A stretch of DNA of 32,221 bases from Methanosarcinaceae archaeon (lineage in GTDB: Archaea > Halobacteriota > Methanosarcinia > Methanosarcinales > Methanosarcinaceae). The notes under the pieces are model-generated. The model was not told the DNA's origin, did no database searches, and worked only from the letters and a program-made list of their open reading frames with translations. Location of the stretch: assembly GCA_013329415.1 (NCBI GenBank), contig DUKH01000047.1, positions 6,813-39,033 on the forward strand. Reading direction: 5' to 3'. Below, piece after piece: positions 8,583 to 16,371 of this stretch (positions are counted from its first letter, which is position 1; every line of letters begins with the position of its first letter). A program made the position numbers and the translations under genes.

Positions 8583-8660
8583 AGAACCGTTTGATACAAC
8601 CTTTTTATAGGACCTTTCCGCAGAACCGTTTGATACGACCTTCTTATAGAACCTTTTCGC
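8583..8660. repeat. two 39-bp tandem repeats
   Basis: Copies at 8583-8621 and 8622-8660 both begin AGAACCGTTTGATAC and end CGC, differing at only a few positions. Confidence 0.8.
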
Positions 8661-8707
8661 AGAGATTCAACCGTCTCATAAAAACGTTCTATGCAGGTGC
8701 GCTTTAA

Positions 8708-9220
8708 TTAGCAGGAAATTTCCTCTATTTCTTCTGCGAGTTTTTCAACTCTCCGGGTCACTTCTTTGCCGATATGCTTTTTTTGCATTCTGCCGACCCT
8801 TTCTTCAATCGTTATCCTTCTCGTGCCCCCTACCAGGTTATCGGCATGGGCGACGATCTTTTCTTCCAGGCTCCGGGGGAAATAATCATGGGTCGGAAGT
8901 CCTATTTCTCCTGCTTCCTCCTCTGAAATCCCGGCTCCGATATGCCTTTTTATGATCTCTGCAATTTTCGGGTCAAGTCCCAGTTCCCTGGCCAGCTCGA
9001 ATCCTTCAACGGCATGGGAAATTCCGTGTGTTCTGCAGCGCCCAAGATCATGCAGCAGGGCTCCTGCCTCCACCAGCCGGATGTCCACTTCCTTTCCGTT
9101 TGCCCTGATTCTCTCTGCGATTTCAACGGCCAGTGAAGCTACCGTCTTGCAGTGTTCTATTACGTTCGGGGGACAACCTGCCTCGTCGAGGATCCTGATT
9201 GCTCTTGCTCTTGAGATCAA
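8708..9220 (-). CDS. HD-domain phosphohydrolase-like protein (TIGR00295-type)
   Basis: This 170-aa protein is an archaeal HD-domain protein. Putative metal ligands are His23, His57-Asp58 (LLHDLGR), further His residues at about 65, 69 and 93, and Asp in AHADNLV. The family is a predicted metal-dependent phosphohydrolase of unknown substrate. The start codon is TTG at 9220, supported by AAAGGAG 9 nt upstream. That Shine-Dalgarno lies just after the tfe stop codon, so tfe and this gene form an operon with a 15-nt gap. The residues after about 135 are rich in Arg, Lys and Glu and probably helical. Confidence 0.87.
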   Translation of the reverse strand: MISRARAIRILDEAGCPPNVIEHCKTVASLAVEIAERIRANGKEVDIRLVEAGALLHDLGRCRTHGISHAVEGFELARELGLDPKIAEIIKRHIGAGISEEEAGEIGLPTHDYFPRSLEEKIVAHADNLVGGTRRITIEERVGRMQKKHIGKEVTRRVEKLAEEIEEISC

Positions 9221-9235
9221 TACGCGAGACTCCTT

Positions 9236-9733
9236 TCAGGCGGAACTCAGGGCCTCCAGGCGTTTTCTAAGGGCTTCTACAAAGACGCTGTTGTCATAGT
9301 AGACAAGGTCTTCCCCGCACATCGGACAGAGAAACTCGGTTTCCGTGGCTTCGTCAAAGAGAAGGCGAACACAGCCCTGGGGGCAGACATAAAATACGTT
9401 GCCTTCTTCGAAATCAAGGCGGGTTTTCAGGTTTCTCATCAGCTTTTTCTTTTCCCTCATCAGCTGGTGTTCGATATCCGAAAAGTTGAGGTGCCAGAGG
9501 TATGTAAGCCAACCGCTGTTGGAATCCCGCTCCCTTGCAACTATTGCAAATTTGTTTTCGTAAAGTATGAATAGAGTTCTTCTTACCGTATTTAGCAAAA
9601 CCCCGCTTTTTTCCGCAATTTCTTCGTCCGTAACTTCGCCTTCGGGCATGTTCTCAATCATCTTGAGCCCTTCTTCCCCTACAAGGCTCATAAGGTACCC
9701 TCGAATAACCTTATCTTTTAAGTCGACCAACAT
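9236..9733 (-). CDS. tfe: transcription factor E (TFE / TFIIE-alpha homologue)
   Basis: TFE stabilises the open complex with TBP, TFB and RNA polymerase. The 165-aa protein has an N-terminal winged helix (about 1-85, including the recognition region LLNTVRRTLFILYENKFA), a basic helical linker (about 90-110), and a C-terminal zinc ribbon with Cys pairs in VCPQGC and LCPMCG. The ATG at 9733 is preferred over GTG 9739 because GAGG is 5 nt before the ATG but abuts the GTG. A TATA-like CTTTAATAC at about 9772-9781 would give a leader of under 20 nt. It is co-transcribed with the HD-domain gene. Confidence 0.95.
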   Translation of the reverse strand: MLVDLKDKVIRGYLMSLVGEEGLKMIENMPEGEVTDEEIAEKSGVLLNTVRRTLFILYENKFAIVARERDSNSGWLTYLWHLNFSDIEHQLMREKKKLMRNLKTRLDFEEGNVFYVCPQGCVRLLFDEATETEFLCPMCGEDLVYYDNSVFVEALRKRLEALSSA

Positions 9734-9853
9734 GTTCACCTCGTGAATCCTTATAAGAATGGGACATACCAGTATTAAAGTTTACATTCCGGATACTTTT
9801 CCGGAGCTTTCCTCAGCCCGAGATATTTCGGCATGCAGAAGCATACTCCTGCT

Positions 9854-11050
9854 TCAGGTCTTCCCGGCATGGCTCAGGTACTCCCCCGGTTTTTCCATTT
9901 CTCTGTCAATAAAAGCTTTTATTCTCTCTGCCCCCGCTTTAAGGGAGTGCAGGGCTTCTTCCCTTGTCGGGGCACATGCGAAGAGAGACGTCAGCGGCCC
10001 GCCAGGCCCGGCAACGGATCCCGAGCAGGGGATGTCCGCACTTTCTTCCCCGAGGATGACGTCCATGAGTGTTCGGTCTATAAAAAGTTCTCGATCCGAG
10101 TAGAGAACTCCCCTGGCAGCAAAACGTTTTGCGGAGGGTTTTTCCGGAATCTCCCCGCGGAAACAGTTTACATGGGCTTCGAAAAGGTTCAGGTCCGTGG
10201 CTCTTTCAACCGTATCTAGGCTTCCCTGGAACCTGGGGTTTATTTCAAGCACTACCGGCCCTTTTTCCGTAAGCAGGAAGTCCACGCCGTTAGAACCCCG
10301 GAGCCTGAATTCGAGCATCAGTTCCTCTGCCAGTTTTTCCATTTCCCCTGCATGTTCCGTCCTGAAAGGGGTAACGTTTCCGCAGTAGGCAAAAGGCATC
10401 CTCGACCGCCAGGAGGTGCCGATAAGCTGTTCATTTACAGCCAGGGATAGGGCTTCTTTTTCCGTTGAAAGTAAGGAAACGCTTGATGGGGTACCTTCAA
10501 GGAATTCCTGCACCATCATGTCAGTTTCTCCTGTCGGGTCCAGGAGTGAGAACTCCTCAAGCACGGCCCGGAATTCTTCCCGGTTTCTGGCAACCCTGTT
10601 AAATATTCCTCCCCCACCTGCTGCAGGCTTGAGCATTACCGGAAATTCGATTGCATCGGTCTCGTCCGGGGAATAGCATGCAGGATGCGGGATTCCCAGG
10701 GTCTCAAGCCTTTTTGCCAGGCGCCGCTTGTCAGAGGCTTCTTTTACGGCTTCGGGGGGGCTGGCAAGCACGGGGCAGGGAAAACTCCGGCAGTCCAGGT
10801 ATTCAAGCCCTGACCCCGGGACCACAGCATCGAAATCCAGACCGAAGCCTTCCATCTGTTCCTGAATGCGGGCAGGGTCAAGTTTCCGAAGCTCTCTCGG
10901 GTCCCTGCACTCAAGCAGGGCCGAAGCGTATGTACATTTTCGGAGGTCATGGTCCCTGAAGGCGTCAATGGAGCAGACAGTATACCCTGCCCTTTTTGCG
11001 GAACATACAATGTTGCGGGTGTCAAAGCCGATAACCAGGATATTCTGCAT
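9854..11050 (-). CDS. ATP-grasp superfamily ligase, substrate unknown
   Basis: This 398-aa protein is a predicted ATP-dependent carboxylate-amine ligase (COG2232-like). It has an N-terminal Rossmann-like preATP-grasp domain (NILVIGFDTRN), the ATP-binding segment PVMLKPAAGGGG (about 133-144), VQEFLEGTPSSVSL, and the metal-binding motif VVLEINPRFQGSLD (about 268-281). Related archaeal enzymes act in cofactor or amino-acid ligation (for example MfnD in methanofuran synthesis), but no motif here fixes the substrate. It lies 134 nt downstream of NMD3 in the same direction, with a Shine-Dalgarno-like GAGGAAAGG upstream. The spacer is strongly purine-rich on the coding strand. Confidence 0.85.
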   Translation of the reverse strand: MQNILVIGFDTRNIVCSAKRAGYTVCSIDAFRDHDLRKCTYASALLECRDPRELRKLDPARIQEQMEGFGLDFDAVVPGSGLEYLDCRSFPCPVLASPPEAVKEASDKRRLAKRLETLGIPHPACYSPDETDAIEFPVMLKPAAGGGGIFNRVARNREEFRAVLEEFSLLDPTGETDMMVQEFLEGTPSSVSLLSTEKEALSLAVNEQLIGTSWRSRMPFAYCGNVTPFRTEHAGEMEKLAEELMLEFRLRGSNGVDFLLTEKGPVVLEINPRFQGSLDTVERATDLNLFEAHVNCFRGEIPEKPSAKRFAARGVLYSDRELFIDRTLMDVILGEESADIPCSGSVAGPGGPLTSLFACAPTREEALHSLKAGAERIKAFIDREMEKPGEYLSHAGKT

Positions 11051-11184
11051 GTTTTTCCCTTTCCCTTTCCTCTTATTTTCCGGATTTTTTTCAGGGTTTA
11101 GTTTTCCCTATTTTATTTTTTCCGGATCTAATTTCAGGTCTTTTGTTTTTCTGTCTTTCTTTTTTTCTGAGGAAAGTCATAGCT

Positions 11185-12222
11185 TTAAATTGCAAAAAGC
11201 CCGTAAAAGGTCTTCAGGACAGGGATCTCGCTCCCGGCTCTGGCACTGAAGGAAACCGGTTTTTTTATTGCAACGGTTTCATAGGTCCTGGGGTCAAGCA
11301 CCAGAATTGCGTGTTCTTCGATGGAGACCAGCACGGTCATGACTGCATCGTTGATATGTGCCACCTTTTCAGCACCTTTCAGTTCCTCCGCGGGGATTGT
11401 GAAGCGGGACCCGTCTTCCAGGTATATGCCGTTAATCCTTTTCCCGGAATTCTTGATCTCGATTATTTTTTCCCTGTACCTTATTATATCCCCTGACCGA
11501 AACTCGGGCAGGCGCATGGCATATGTTATTCGGTAGACGTTTTTTCCGTCTTTCATTCCCACGAGGCTCGGGGATTCGGAATAGCTGCCCCCCATTTCCG
11601 AGGCAATGAGCCGGCAGACCTGTTTGCTGGCGTTCATGGAACCCATGTAAAGATCTGCCCCTTCTTTGAGTTCCTGGGTATCGGTGATGAAGGCAAGGCG
11701 ATCTCCTTTTTTCTTCATCTGCTGCATGGTTTCCCTTGCTATTGCAAGGGAACGCCTTTTCTCCTCTTCGGTGGGGAGTCTCCCTGCTGCCCTTACCTGG
11801 ATAATTGCTTCAAAGTATCCGCCGGCTTCCCTGCTGCACATGTCGCAGGCTTCCCTGCGGACCCTTACCTCGGTTTCAGCTTCGGCATGTACGGTCTCTC
11901 CCCTTACCAGGGCATCGACCTCCGCCCTCACAATATATATGTAAGGCGTAAGCTGCCGGGGTTCAAGGTAGACTTCGATATCCTCTGCTTCCTCATGGAT
12001 TAAGAGGGCGTCTTCTACGTCTTTTTCCACCACTTCTTCCAGGTTGCCGAAATCGTCCCAGCGGCTTTTGTGGAAGTACGCCCCACAGCGGGAACAGATC
12101 CTCAGGCTTATGACCAGGGGAAGTTCGATAAGTTTGAAGTTCTCAAAGAAGCAGTCCTTGCAAACGGAATCAAGGAGTTTCTCACATTCTCTGCCGCATT
12201 TCGGGCATATTACGTAATTCAT
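11185..12222 (-). CDS. archaeal NMD3 family protein
   Basis: This 345-aa homologue of eukaryotic NMD3 is a large-subunit adaptor; the archaeal form is presumed to act in 50S biogenesis. It has N-terminal zinc-binding Cys pairs (CPKCGREC and CKDC at about 6-23), a second pair in ICSRCGAYF (about 42-50) and a third in ACDMCSREAGGYFEA (about 129-143). An OB-like region follows, as in the archaeal form, which lacks the nuclear export and localisation tail. An AAGGA element precedes the ATG by about 7 nt. A possible TATA element lies at about 12311-12325, giving a leader of roughly 60 nt. The gene lies beyond the cdh terminator, so it is probably expressed separately from that operon. Confidence 0.9.
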   Translation of the reverse strand: MNYVICPKCGRECEKLLDSVCKDCFFENFKLIELPLVISLRICSRCGAYFHKSRWDDFGNLEEVVEKDVEDALLIHEEAEDIEVYLEPRQLTPYIYIVRAEVDALVRGETVHAEAETEVRVRREACDMCSREAGGYFEAIIQVRAAGRLPTEEEKRRSLAIARETMQQMKKKGDRLAFITDTQELKEGADLYMGSMNASKQVCRLIASEMGGSYSESPSLVGMKDGKNVYRITYAMRLPEFRSGDIIRYREKIIEIKNSGKRINGIYLEDGSRFTIPAEELKGAEKVAHINDAVMTVLVSIEEHAILVLDPRTYETVAIKKPVSFSARAGSEIPVLKTFYGLFAI

Positions 12223-12652
12223 CTGTAATCCTTGCTAAAATGTCCTTTGGCTTTTCGTTCGGGAAATTAGGCTTATACGAGAACCTGAACGATCCACCAG
12301 TTTAAGTACGGTTATACTATTTAACTGTAAGGAGTACTACTCTCACGACTAAACCTTGGGCTTTCTCTATCCTTACGCTCCGCTTTTCGTAAAGTCCCTT
12401 TGCATGAGCCAGTCCCTGCACGGCAGGGTCCTTTGCACGACAAGGAAAACTTTGTCCGGGGCCGGGCCTTTGTCCGGAAATTTTTGTGTAAAAAAATGGA
12501 GGTTCGTTTTTGGGTCGTTTTTTTGGATTTGAATTCGGGGATAAGCCCTTCCGTAACTTTCTTTCGTAACTTAAAACTACCTTTAAAAATAGAAAAATAA
12601 TCCGTGTCATGGTGACACGGACACTGCTAGGTTTTCAAATTTGTTTTCTTAT
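12223..12652. other. cdhE to NMD3 spacer with structured sequence
   Basis: The gap holds the cdh terminator (12583-12621), a perfect hairpin with arms CCCTGC and GCAGGG (12414-12428) flanked by near-repeats of GTCCCTTTGCA and GGTCCTTTGCA, a pair of TTTGTCCGG repeats around 12455-12479, and two CGTTTTT heptamers at 12505-12511 and 12516-12522. A 97-codon minus frame here crosses the terminator and is unlikely to be a gene. Confidence 0.5.
12583..12621 (-). terminator. cdh operon terminator
   Basis: A perfect 9-bp stem (TCCGTGTCA with TGACACGGA, 3-nt loop, 12601-12621) is followed on the minus strand by TTATTTTTCTATTTTT. It lies 32 nt after the cdhE stop codon and combines a stable hairpin with U-runs. 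Confidence 0.85.
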
Positions 12653-14062
12653 TTATTTAGGTGGCCAGTTCTTTTCCATCCAGCCAGGAATGCGGCCGGA
12701 GTCCATGGGGCCTACCTTGATGCTTGCACCGAGTGAGTCCTCAAGGTCGCCCTGCAGGCGAGCTGACAGACCCGGAATGATCACGGTGTTGTGGTTTACG
12801 TCCTTCTTCAGGTCGAATGTTGACTTATCAAAGGCGTCCTTTACCTTGTCGGCGGTCAGCTGTCCACCGGCAACGGCAGCTTCCACACCAATACCGTCGG
12901 TGTCAACTGCAAGCAGCCAGCAGTCGATTCCGTTGGAGGCGATATCGCTCTCTACCGTATAGTAGGTAAGGGCGAAGTTGGTGGTGAAGAATACCGGGGA
13001 ATCTGCTGTCGGGCTTCCTACCTGGTACATGGCCCCGTCTACAGCTACCGGAGTTCTCGGGTCAGTGTAGATGGTGTCTACCAGGTGCATCTCAGGCAGT
13101 ACGGCATATGGCTCCATGCTGTGGAGGATCATTATGTCGCCGTATCTGATGGTGAACATTGAAGCCATCACGGTTTCCCAGTATGATGCATTTACAGGGT
13201 CCTCTATTCCTGCCATCCATGCTGTGAACGGAAGGGCCAGTATCGGGTAAGCAATCTCGGTGTCTCCATCGATTCCTGCTCTCCTGATCTTCAGGAAGTT
13301 GGTGAATGTGTTCTTCAGGCCTTTGCCTACCGGGACGGTCCCCGGGTCGAGGACAATGTCCTGAATGCCTGCATCTGCAAAGGTCTTTGCAAGGGTCTTT
13401 AGTGCGTCAAGGTCATTGAGTGCAGATACTACCACAGGTACCTTGTACTCGAGGGCAAGTTCTCCTACTTCCTTCCAGTTGTCCTTGTTTGCGGCATAGA
13501 GCAGTGGGTTCTTGTCCTTTGCTACTTCCAGGCCTGCTTTCAGGACTGCAGGGTCGAAGGAACAGAGGATTAAGGGGAGATCTGTTGTCTCTCCTACCTT
13601 CTTTACTGCTGCTGCGAACTTTGCTGGGTCGCCAGAGACGGCCCTGATAGCCACCCCGTCGAGTAGGAGGTAGTTCCCTACATAGAACTTCCTGAAGTCT
13701 GCAACCTGCTTTACTCTCTCCACAATGGCAGCTTCATCCATGTTGTCTGCCACATCGAAGAACATCTTTGTCTTGTTGAAGAAAGTGAGCTTGTGGCGGT
13801 ACAGGACATCGTCCCCCCCGATCTTTGCTGCTTTCTCACCGACACCGATGATTACTTCCCTGATTTCGGGGGCAAGGAGGCCTTCGAGTTCTGCTAGCTT
13901 CTTTGCGAACTTCTTTTCCTTAACCAGGGGTGGACAATCTGCAGTCTTGCCGGACCTGTCGATCAGCTTGGAGGCAAATGCCATACAGGTGGGTTCCCCA
14001 CATTCTCCACAGTTGGTCTGGGGCAGGTACTTGTAGGCTTGTAATGGGCTGTTTATTTTCAT
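12653..14062 (-). CDS. cdhE: CODH/ACS complex subunit gamma (corrinoid Fe-S protein large subunit)
   Basis: With CdhD this subunit forms the corrinoid iron-sulfur protein that moves the methyl group between the A-cluster and tetrahydrosarcinapterin. The N-terminal motif Cys18-x2-Cys21-x4-Cys26-x16-Cys43 binds a 4Fe-4S cluster. A TIM barrel follows (about 90-310), then a C-terminal corrinoid-binding region (about 330-469). The 469-aa length is typical. Its ATG lies 3 nt after the cdhD stop codon, with GGAGGT inside the end of cdhD, so the two are translationally coupled. It is the last gene of the operon and is followed by the terminator. Confidence 0.97.
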   Translation of the reverse strand: MKINSPLQAYKYLPQTNCGECGEPTCMAFASKLIDRSGKTADCPPLVKEKKFAKKLAELEGLLAPEIREVIIGVGEKAAKIGGDDVLYRHKLTFFNKTKMFFDVADNMDEAAIVERVKQVADFRKFYVGNYLLLDGVAIRAVSGDPAKFAAAVKKVGETTDLPLILCSFDPAVLKAGLEVAKDKNPLLYAANKDNWKEVGELALEYKVPVVVSALNDLDALKTLAKTFADAGIQDIVLDPGTVPVGKGLKNTFTNFLKIRRAGIDGDTEIAYPILALPFTAWMAGIEDPVNASYWETVMASMFTIRYGDIMILHSMEPYAVLPEMHLVDTIYTDPRTPVAVDGAMYQVGSPTADSPVFFTTNFALTYYTVESDIASNGIDCWLLAVDTDGIGVEAAVAGGQLTADKVKDAFDKSTFDLKKDVNHNTVIIPGLSARLQGDLEDSLGASIKVGPMDSGRIPGWMEKNWPPK

Positions 14063-14065
14063 TGT

Positions 14066-15376
14066 TTACACCTCCGCTGCGATCCAGTTGGAAATGTCAA
14101 CCGGCTCTTCCTCGATCGAACCGAAGAGTGTCTGTGTGGCCTTCTTCAGGAAAGCAACCGATGTCGGGTGCATCATCATGAAGAGGTCGTTTCCTGCAAG
14201 AGCAAGGGACAGACCTGTTACAATTTCCCAGATCGGGCCTCTGTATTCTCTCGGTCCCCAGTCGGAGTCTTCCTTGAGTGGTGATCCAACCATCCATGAT
14301 TCACGTGCACCCCATGCGTTGGTGGTACCTGATGACATCGGGAAGGTCAGTTCATCGTCACCCATGAGGGCTGCAAGTCTGATGCGCTCCATGTTGGTGT
14401 AGGCATAGTCGAGACCATATCCGAGAGCTGCAGTGGTCGGGTCCATGATGATCCTTTCCCTGGGCACGTTGCACTGCTTCATGAGCTTCCTGTTGAGTTC
14501 CTTCTGGGAGTTCATGTCCAGCTGTGTCCAGGAAAGCACATCGTGGTCGTACTTTAATGCGGCTTCTGCTATTGCTGCATAGTCCAGGTTCAGGCTGGCA
14601 GATGCAAGGAGGCAGCGCTCGCCTTCTGCAACTTCTGCTGCTTTTGCGAGGACTTCAGGGTCCTTCTGTGGGTTCCCTGATCCCCCGATCGCTATTGGCA
14701 CGTCAACGGCCTGCAGCACTTCTTCTACAACCTTTGCTGCTTCCTTTGCGGGTGTGTCCTTGATGAGCGGGTCGGTTGAAATCAGGTGGATTGTGATCAT
14801 GTCGGCGTTGAACTGTTCAACGTTCTTCTTTGCCCATTCTCCCGGGCTGTCCATGACCTCGTCGTAGTTCTGCTTGACAGCCTTTGCAAGGCCGATACGC
14901 ATGTCGAATACGTCGATGGTAACCTGGTTCCTGTTCGGCATCTCAGCGTCGAAGTAGAACGGAAGTGCCTTCTCTCCACCAACGTGCACTGCCTTTCCAC
15001 GGCTTCCACCGTCTGCGGAAGTGTTACCTATGCGTACTTCCTGGATGGGGGTTGCCCAATCTGCCATGTTTGCAACATCGAATTTGGCAGGGATGAGATC
15101 CTTAAACTTCGGGGCAGCAAGGGCTGCTGCGGGTGCCGCGGCTGCCGGGCCTCCGATTCCTACGGGGTAACCGAACATACCTGCAATCCTTGCGAAATGC
15201 TGGGCAAGTACTGCACTCTCCTGGCCAAGGGCTGCAGCGAGCATCGGGTCAGAGCCACCGCCAAGACCTCCCAGGTCAAGTTCAATGTCCCCTTCAATAG
15301 TGACACCTTCAAGGGCTTCTACGTCCATGCCCGCGAACATGTTTGTAATGTCAGATAATTTCATCTTCTTTGCCAT
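14066..15376 (-). CDS. cdhD: CODH/ACS complex subunit delta (corrinoid Fe-S protein small subunit)
   Basis: This 436-aa partner of CdhE forms the methyl-carrying corrinoid protein. The N-terminal segment (1-90) is Gly- and Ala-rich with an acidic stretch ([11 protein letters not shown]), followed by an Ala-rich linker around 78-90 and a DHPS-like TIM barrel (about 100-400). The ATG at 15376 has GAGG 5 nt upstream. It is separated from the accessory ATPase by 183 nt, the longest gap within the operon, and that gap contains several inverted repeats. Confidence 0.97.
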   Translation of the reverse strand: MAKKMKLSDITNMFAGMDVEALEGVTIEGDIELDLGGLGGGSDPMLAAALGQESAVLAQHFARIAGMFGYPVGIGGPAAAAPAAALAAPKFKDLIPAKFDVANMADWATPIQEVRIGNTSADGGSRGKAVHVGGEKALPFYFDAEMPNRNQVTIDVFDMRIGLAKAVKQNYDEVMDSPGEWAKKNVEQFNADMITIHLISTDPLIKDTPAKEAAKVVEEVLQAVDVPIAIGGSGNPQKDPEVLAKAAEVAEGERCLLASASLNLDYAAIAEAALKYDHDVLSWTQLDMNSQKELNRKLMKQCNVPRERIIMDPTTAALGYGLDYAYTNMERIRLAALMGDDELTFPMSSGTTNAWGARESWMVGSPLKEDSDWGPREYRGPIWEIVTGLSLALAGNDLFMMMHPTSVAFLKKATQTLFGSIEEEPVDISNWIAAEV

Positions 15377-15569
15377 GTAAACCTCACCGTTTCAGTTGAT
15401 TATCCGTTTTTACGAGTGACTGAGTTAATGCGATGTGTTTTTTATGAATTCGTAAGGTCCGCTTAAATCTCAATTACATGCCAGAGGGTCCAGTCTCCCC
15501 GGAACCCCCATTTTGTCCTGCAGTGTCCACAGGTTCGTAAAATTGTTTGAAACCGGGGGTTAGAACCCC
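15377..15569 (-). promoter_or_regulatory. structured spacer between the accessory ATPase and cdhD
   Basis: Inverted repeats in this 183-nt intercistronic region include GGGGTT/AACCCC at 15556-15569, which contains the upstream stop codon, and GGGTCC/GGAACCC at 15486-15507. There is also a weaker CCTG/CAGG pair between them. No good TATA element is seen, so this looks more like an RNA-level element (processing, stability or partial termination) than a promoter. Confidence 0.5.
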
Positions 15570-16321
15570 AGTTTCTTTGCAATCTTCTCAATTTCAATCA
15601 CTGCAACCGAGTCCTCTGGAAGGTCAATGAGGGGGATGCCCCCAATGTCCATTTCCTCGATTTTCGGATCCAGGGGTACCGTTCCTAGCAGGTTGAGGTT
15701 CAGGTCCCCGGCAAGCTTTTCGATCTTCTCGCGGTTGGCATCTGTGACCTTGTTTGCAATAACATGTATTTTGCCAACATTTGATTCCAGTTCATCCACA
15801 AGTTCATGAATCCTTTCGGCAGTCCTGAAACCCCTTCGTGAAGCGTCAGTCACAACAATCAGGTCATCGATGTCCCTTATGATCTTCCTGCTGAAATGCT
15901 CGAGTCCGGCTTCCGCGTCAATGACCACTACATCATAGTTGACAATCAGTTTGTCCATGATGCCCCGAAGCAGGTTGTTCACATAACAGTAACATCCTGA
16001 GCCTTCGGGCCTGCCCATGACCAGGAGGTCGTAGCCTGGCATTTCCTCAATTATCTCGTAGACCTTGCTCTTGAGCACCGATTCCTTGTTCATGTCGGGG
16101 TTGTCCGGTCTTGGCTTTGTAATCTCCTCCTGGAGTGCCTCCTTTGCGTCCCCGATAGTCTTTACTGCCTCACATCCCAGGGTTTCGGGCAGGTTCGTAT
16201 CCGCATCTGCGTCAACTGCAAGTAAAAAGTTGTCATTTTTTGAAAGGTAGCGGATCAGAAGAGCCGCTACCGCTGTTTTACCTGTCCCGCCTTTTCCCGT
16301 TATTGCAATAACTTTTGTCAC
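15560..16321 (-). CDS. CooC/AcsF-type nickel-insertion ATPase of the CODH/ACS operon
   Basis: This 253-aa MinD-family P-loop ATPase has the deviant Walker A motif KGGTGKT (10-16), a Walker B-like segment VVVIDAEAGLEHFSR (about 132-146) and the Cys motif CYCYVNN (about 111-117), where CooC proteins bind a metal at the dimer interface. It is expected to couple ATP hydrolysis to nickel loading of the C- or A-cluster. The start is GTG at 16321 with GAGGT 5 nt upstream. It sits between cdhC and cdhD, its classical place in Methanosarcina, with 50 nt after cdhC. Confidence 0.93.
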   Translation of the reverse strand: MTKVIAITGKGGTGKTAVAALLIRYLSKNDNFLLAVDADADTNLPETLGCEAVKTIGDAKEALQEEITKPRPDNPDMNKESVLKSKVYEIIEEMPGYDLLVMGRPEGSGCYCYVNNLLRGIMDKLIVNYDVVVIDAEAGLEHFSRKIIRDIDDLIVVTDASRRGFRTAERIHELVDELESNVGKIHVIANKVTDANREKIEKLAGDLNLNLLGTVPLDPKIEEMDIGGIPLIDLPEDSVAVIEIEKIAKKLGF

Positions 16322-16371
16322 AGAATACCTCTTTGTAATTGTTTTTCTGTTTTAGAGCACCTGCGTGCCAC

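Larger units (their letters stand above)
8231..8707. other. HD gene to psmB spacer
   Basis: This 477-nt gap has no gene. It contains the psmB promoter and leader, the 34-bp duplication, and a 39-bp tandem duplication nearer the HD gene. Confidence 0.6.

Noticed and set aside
12317-12610. 97-codon minus-strand frame after cdhE
   Set aside because: It begins inside the cdh terminator hairpin, has no Shine-Dalgarno and resembles translated intergenic repeats.
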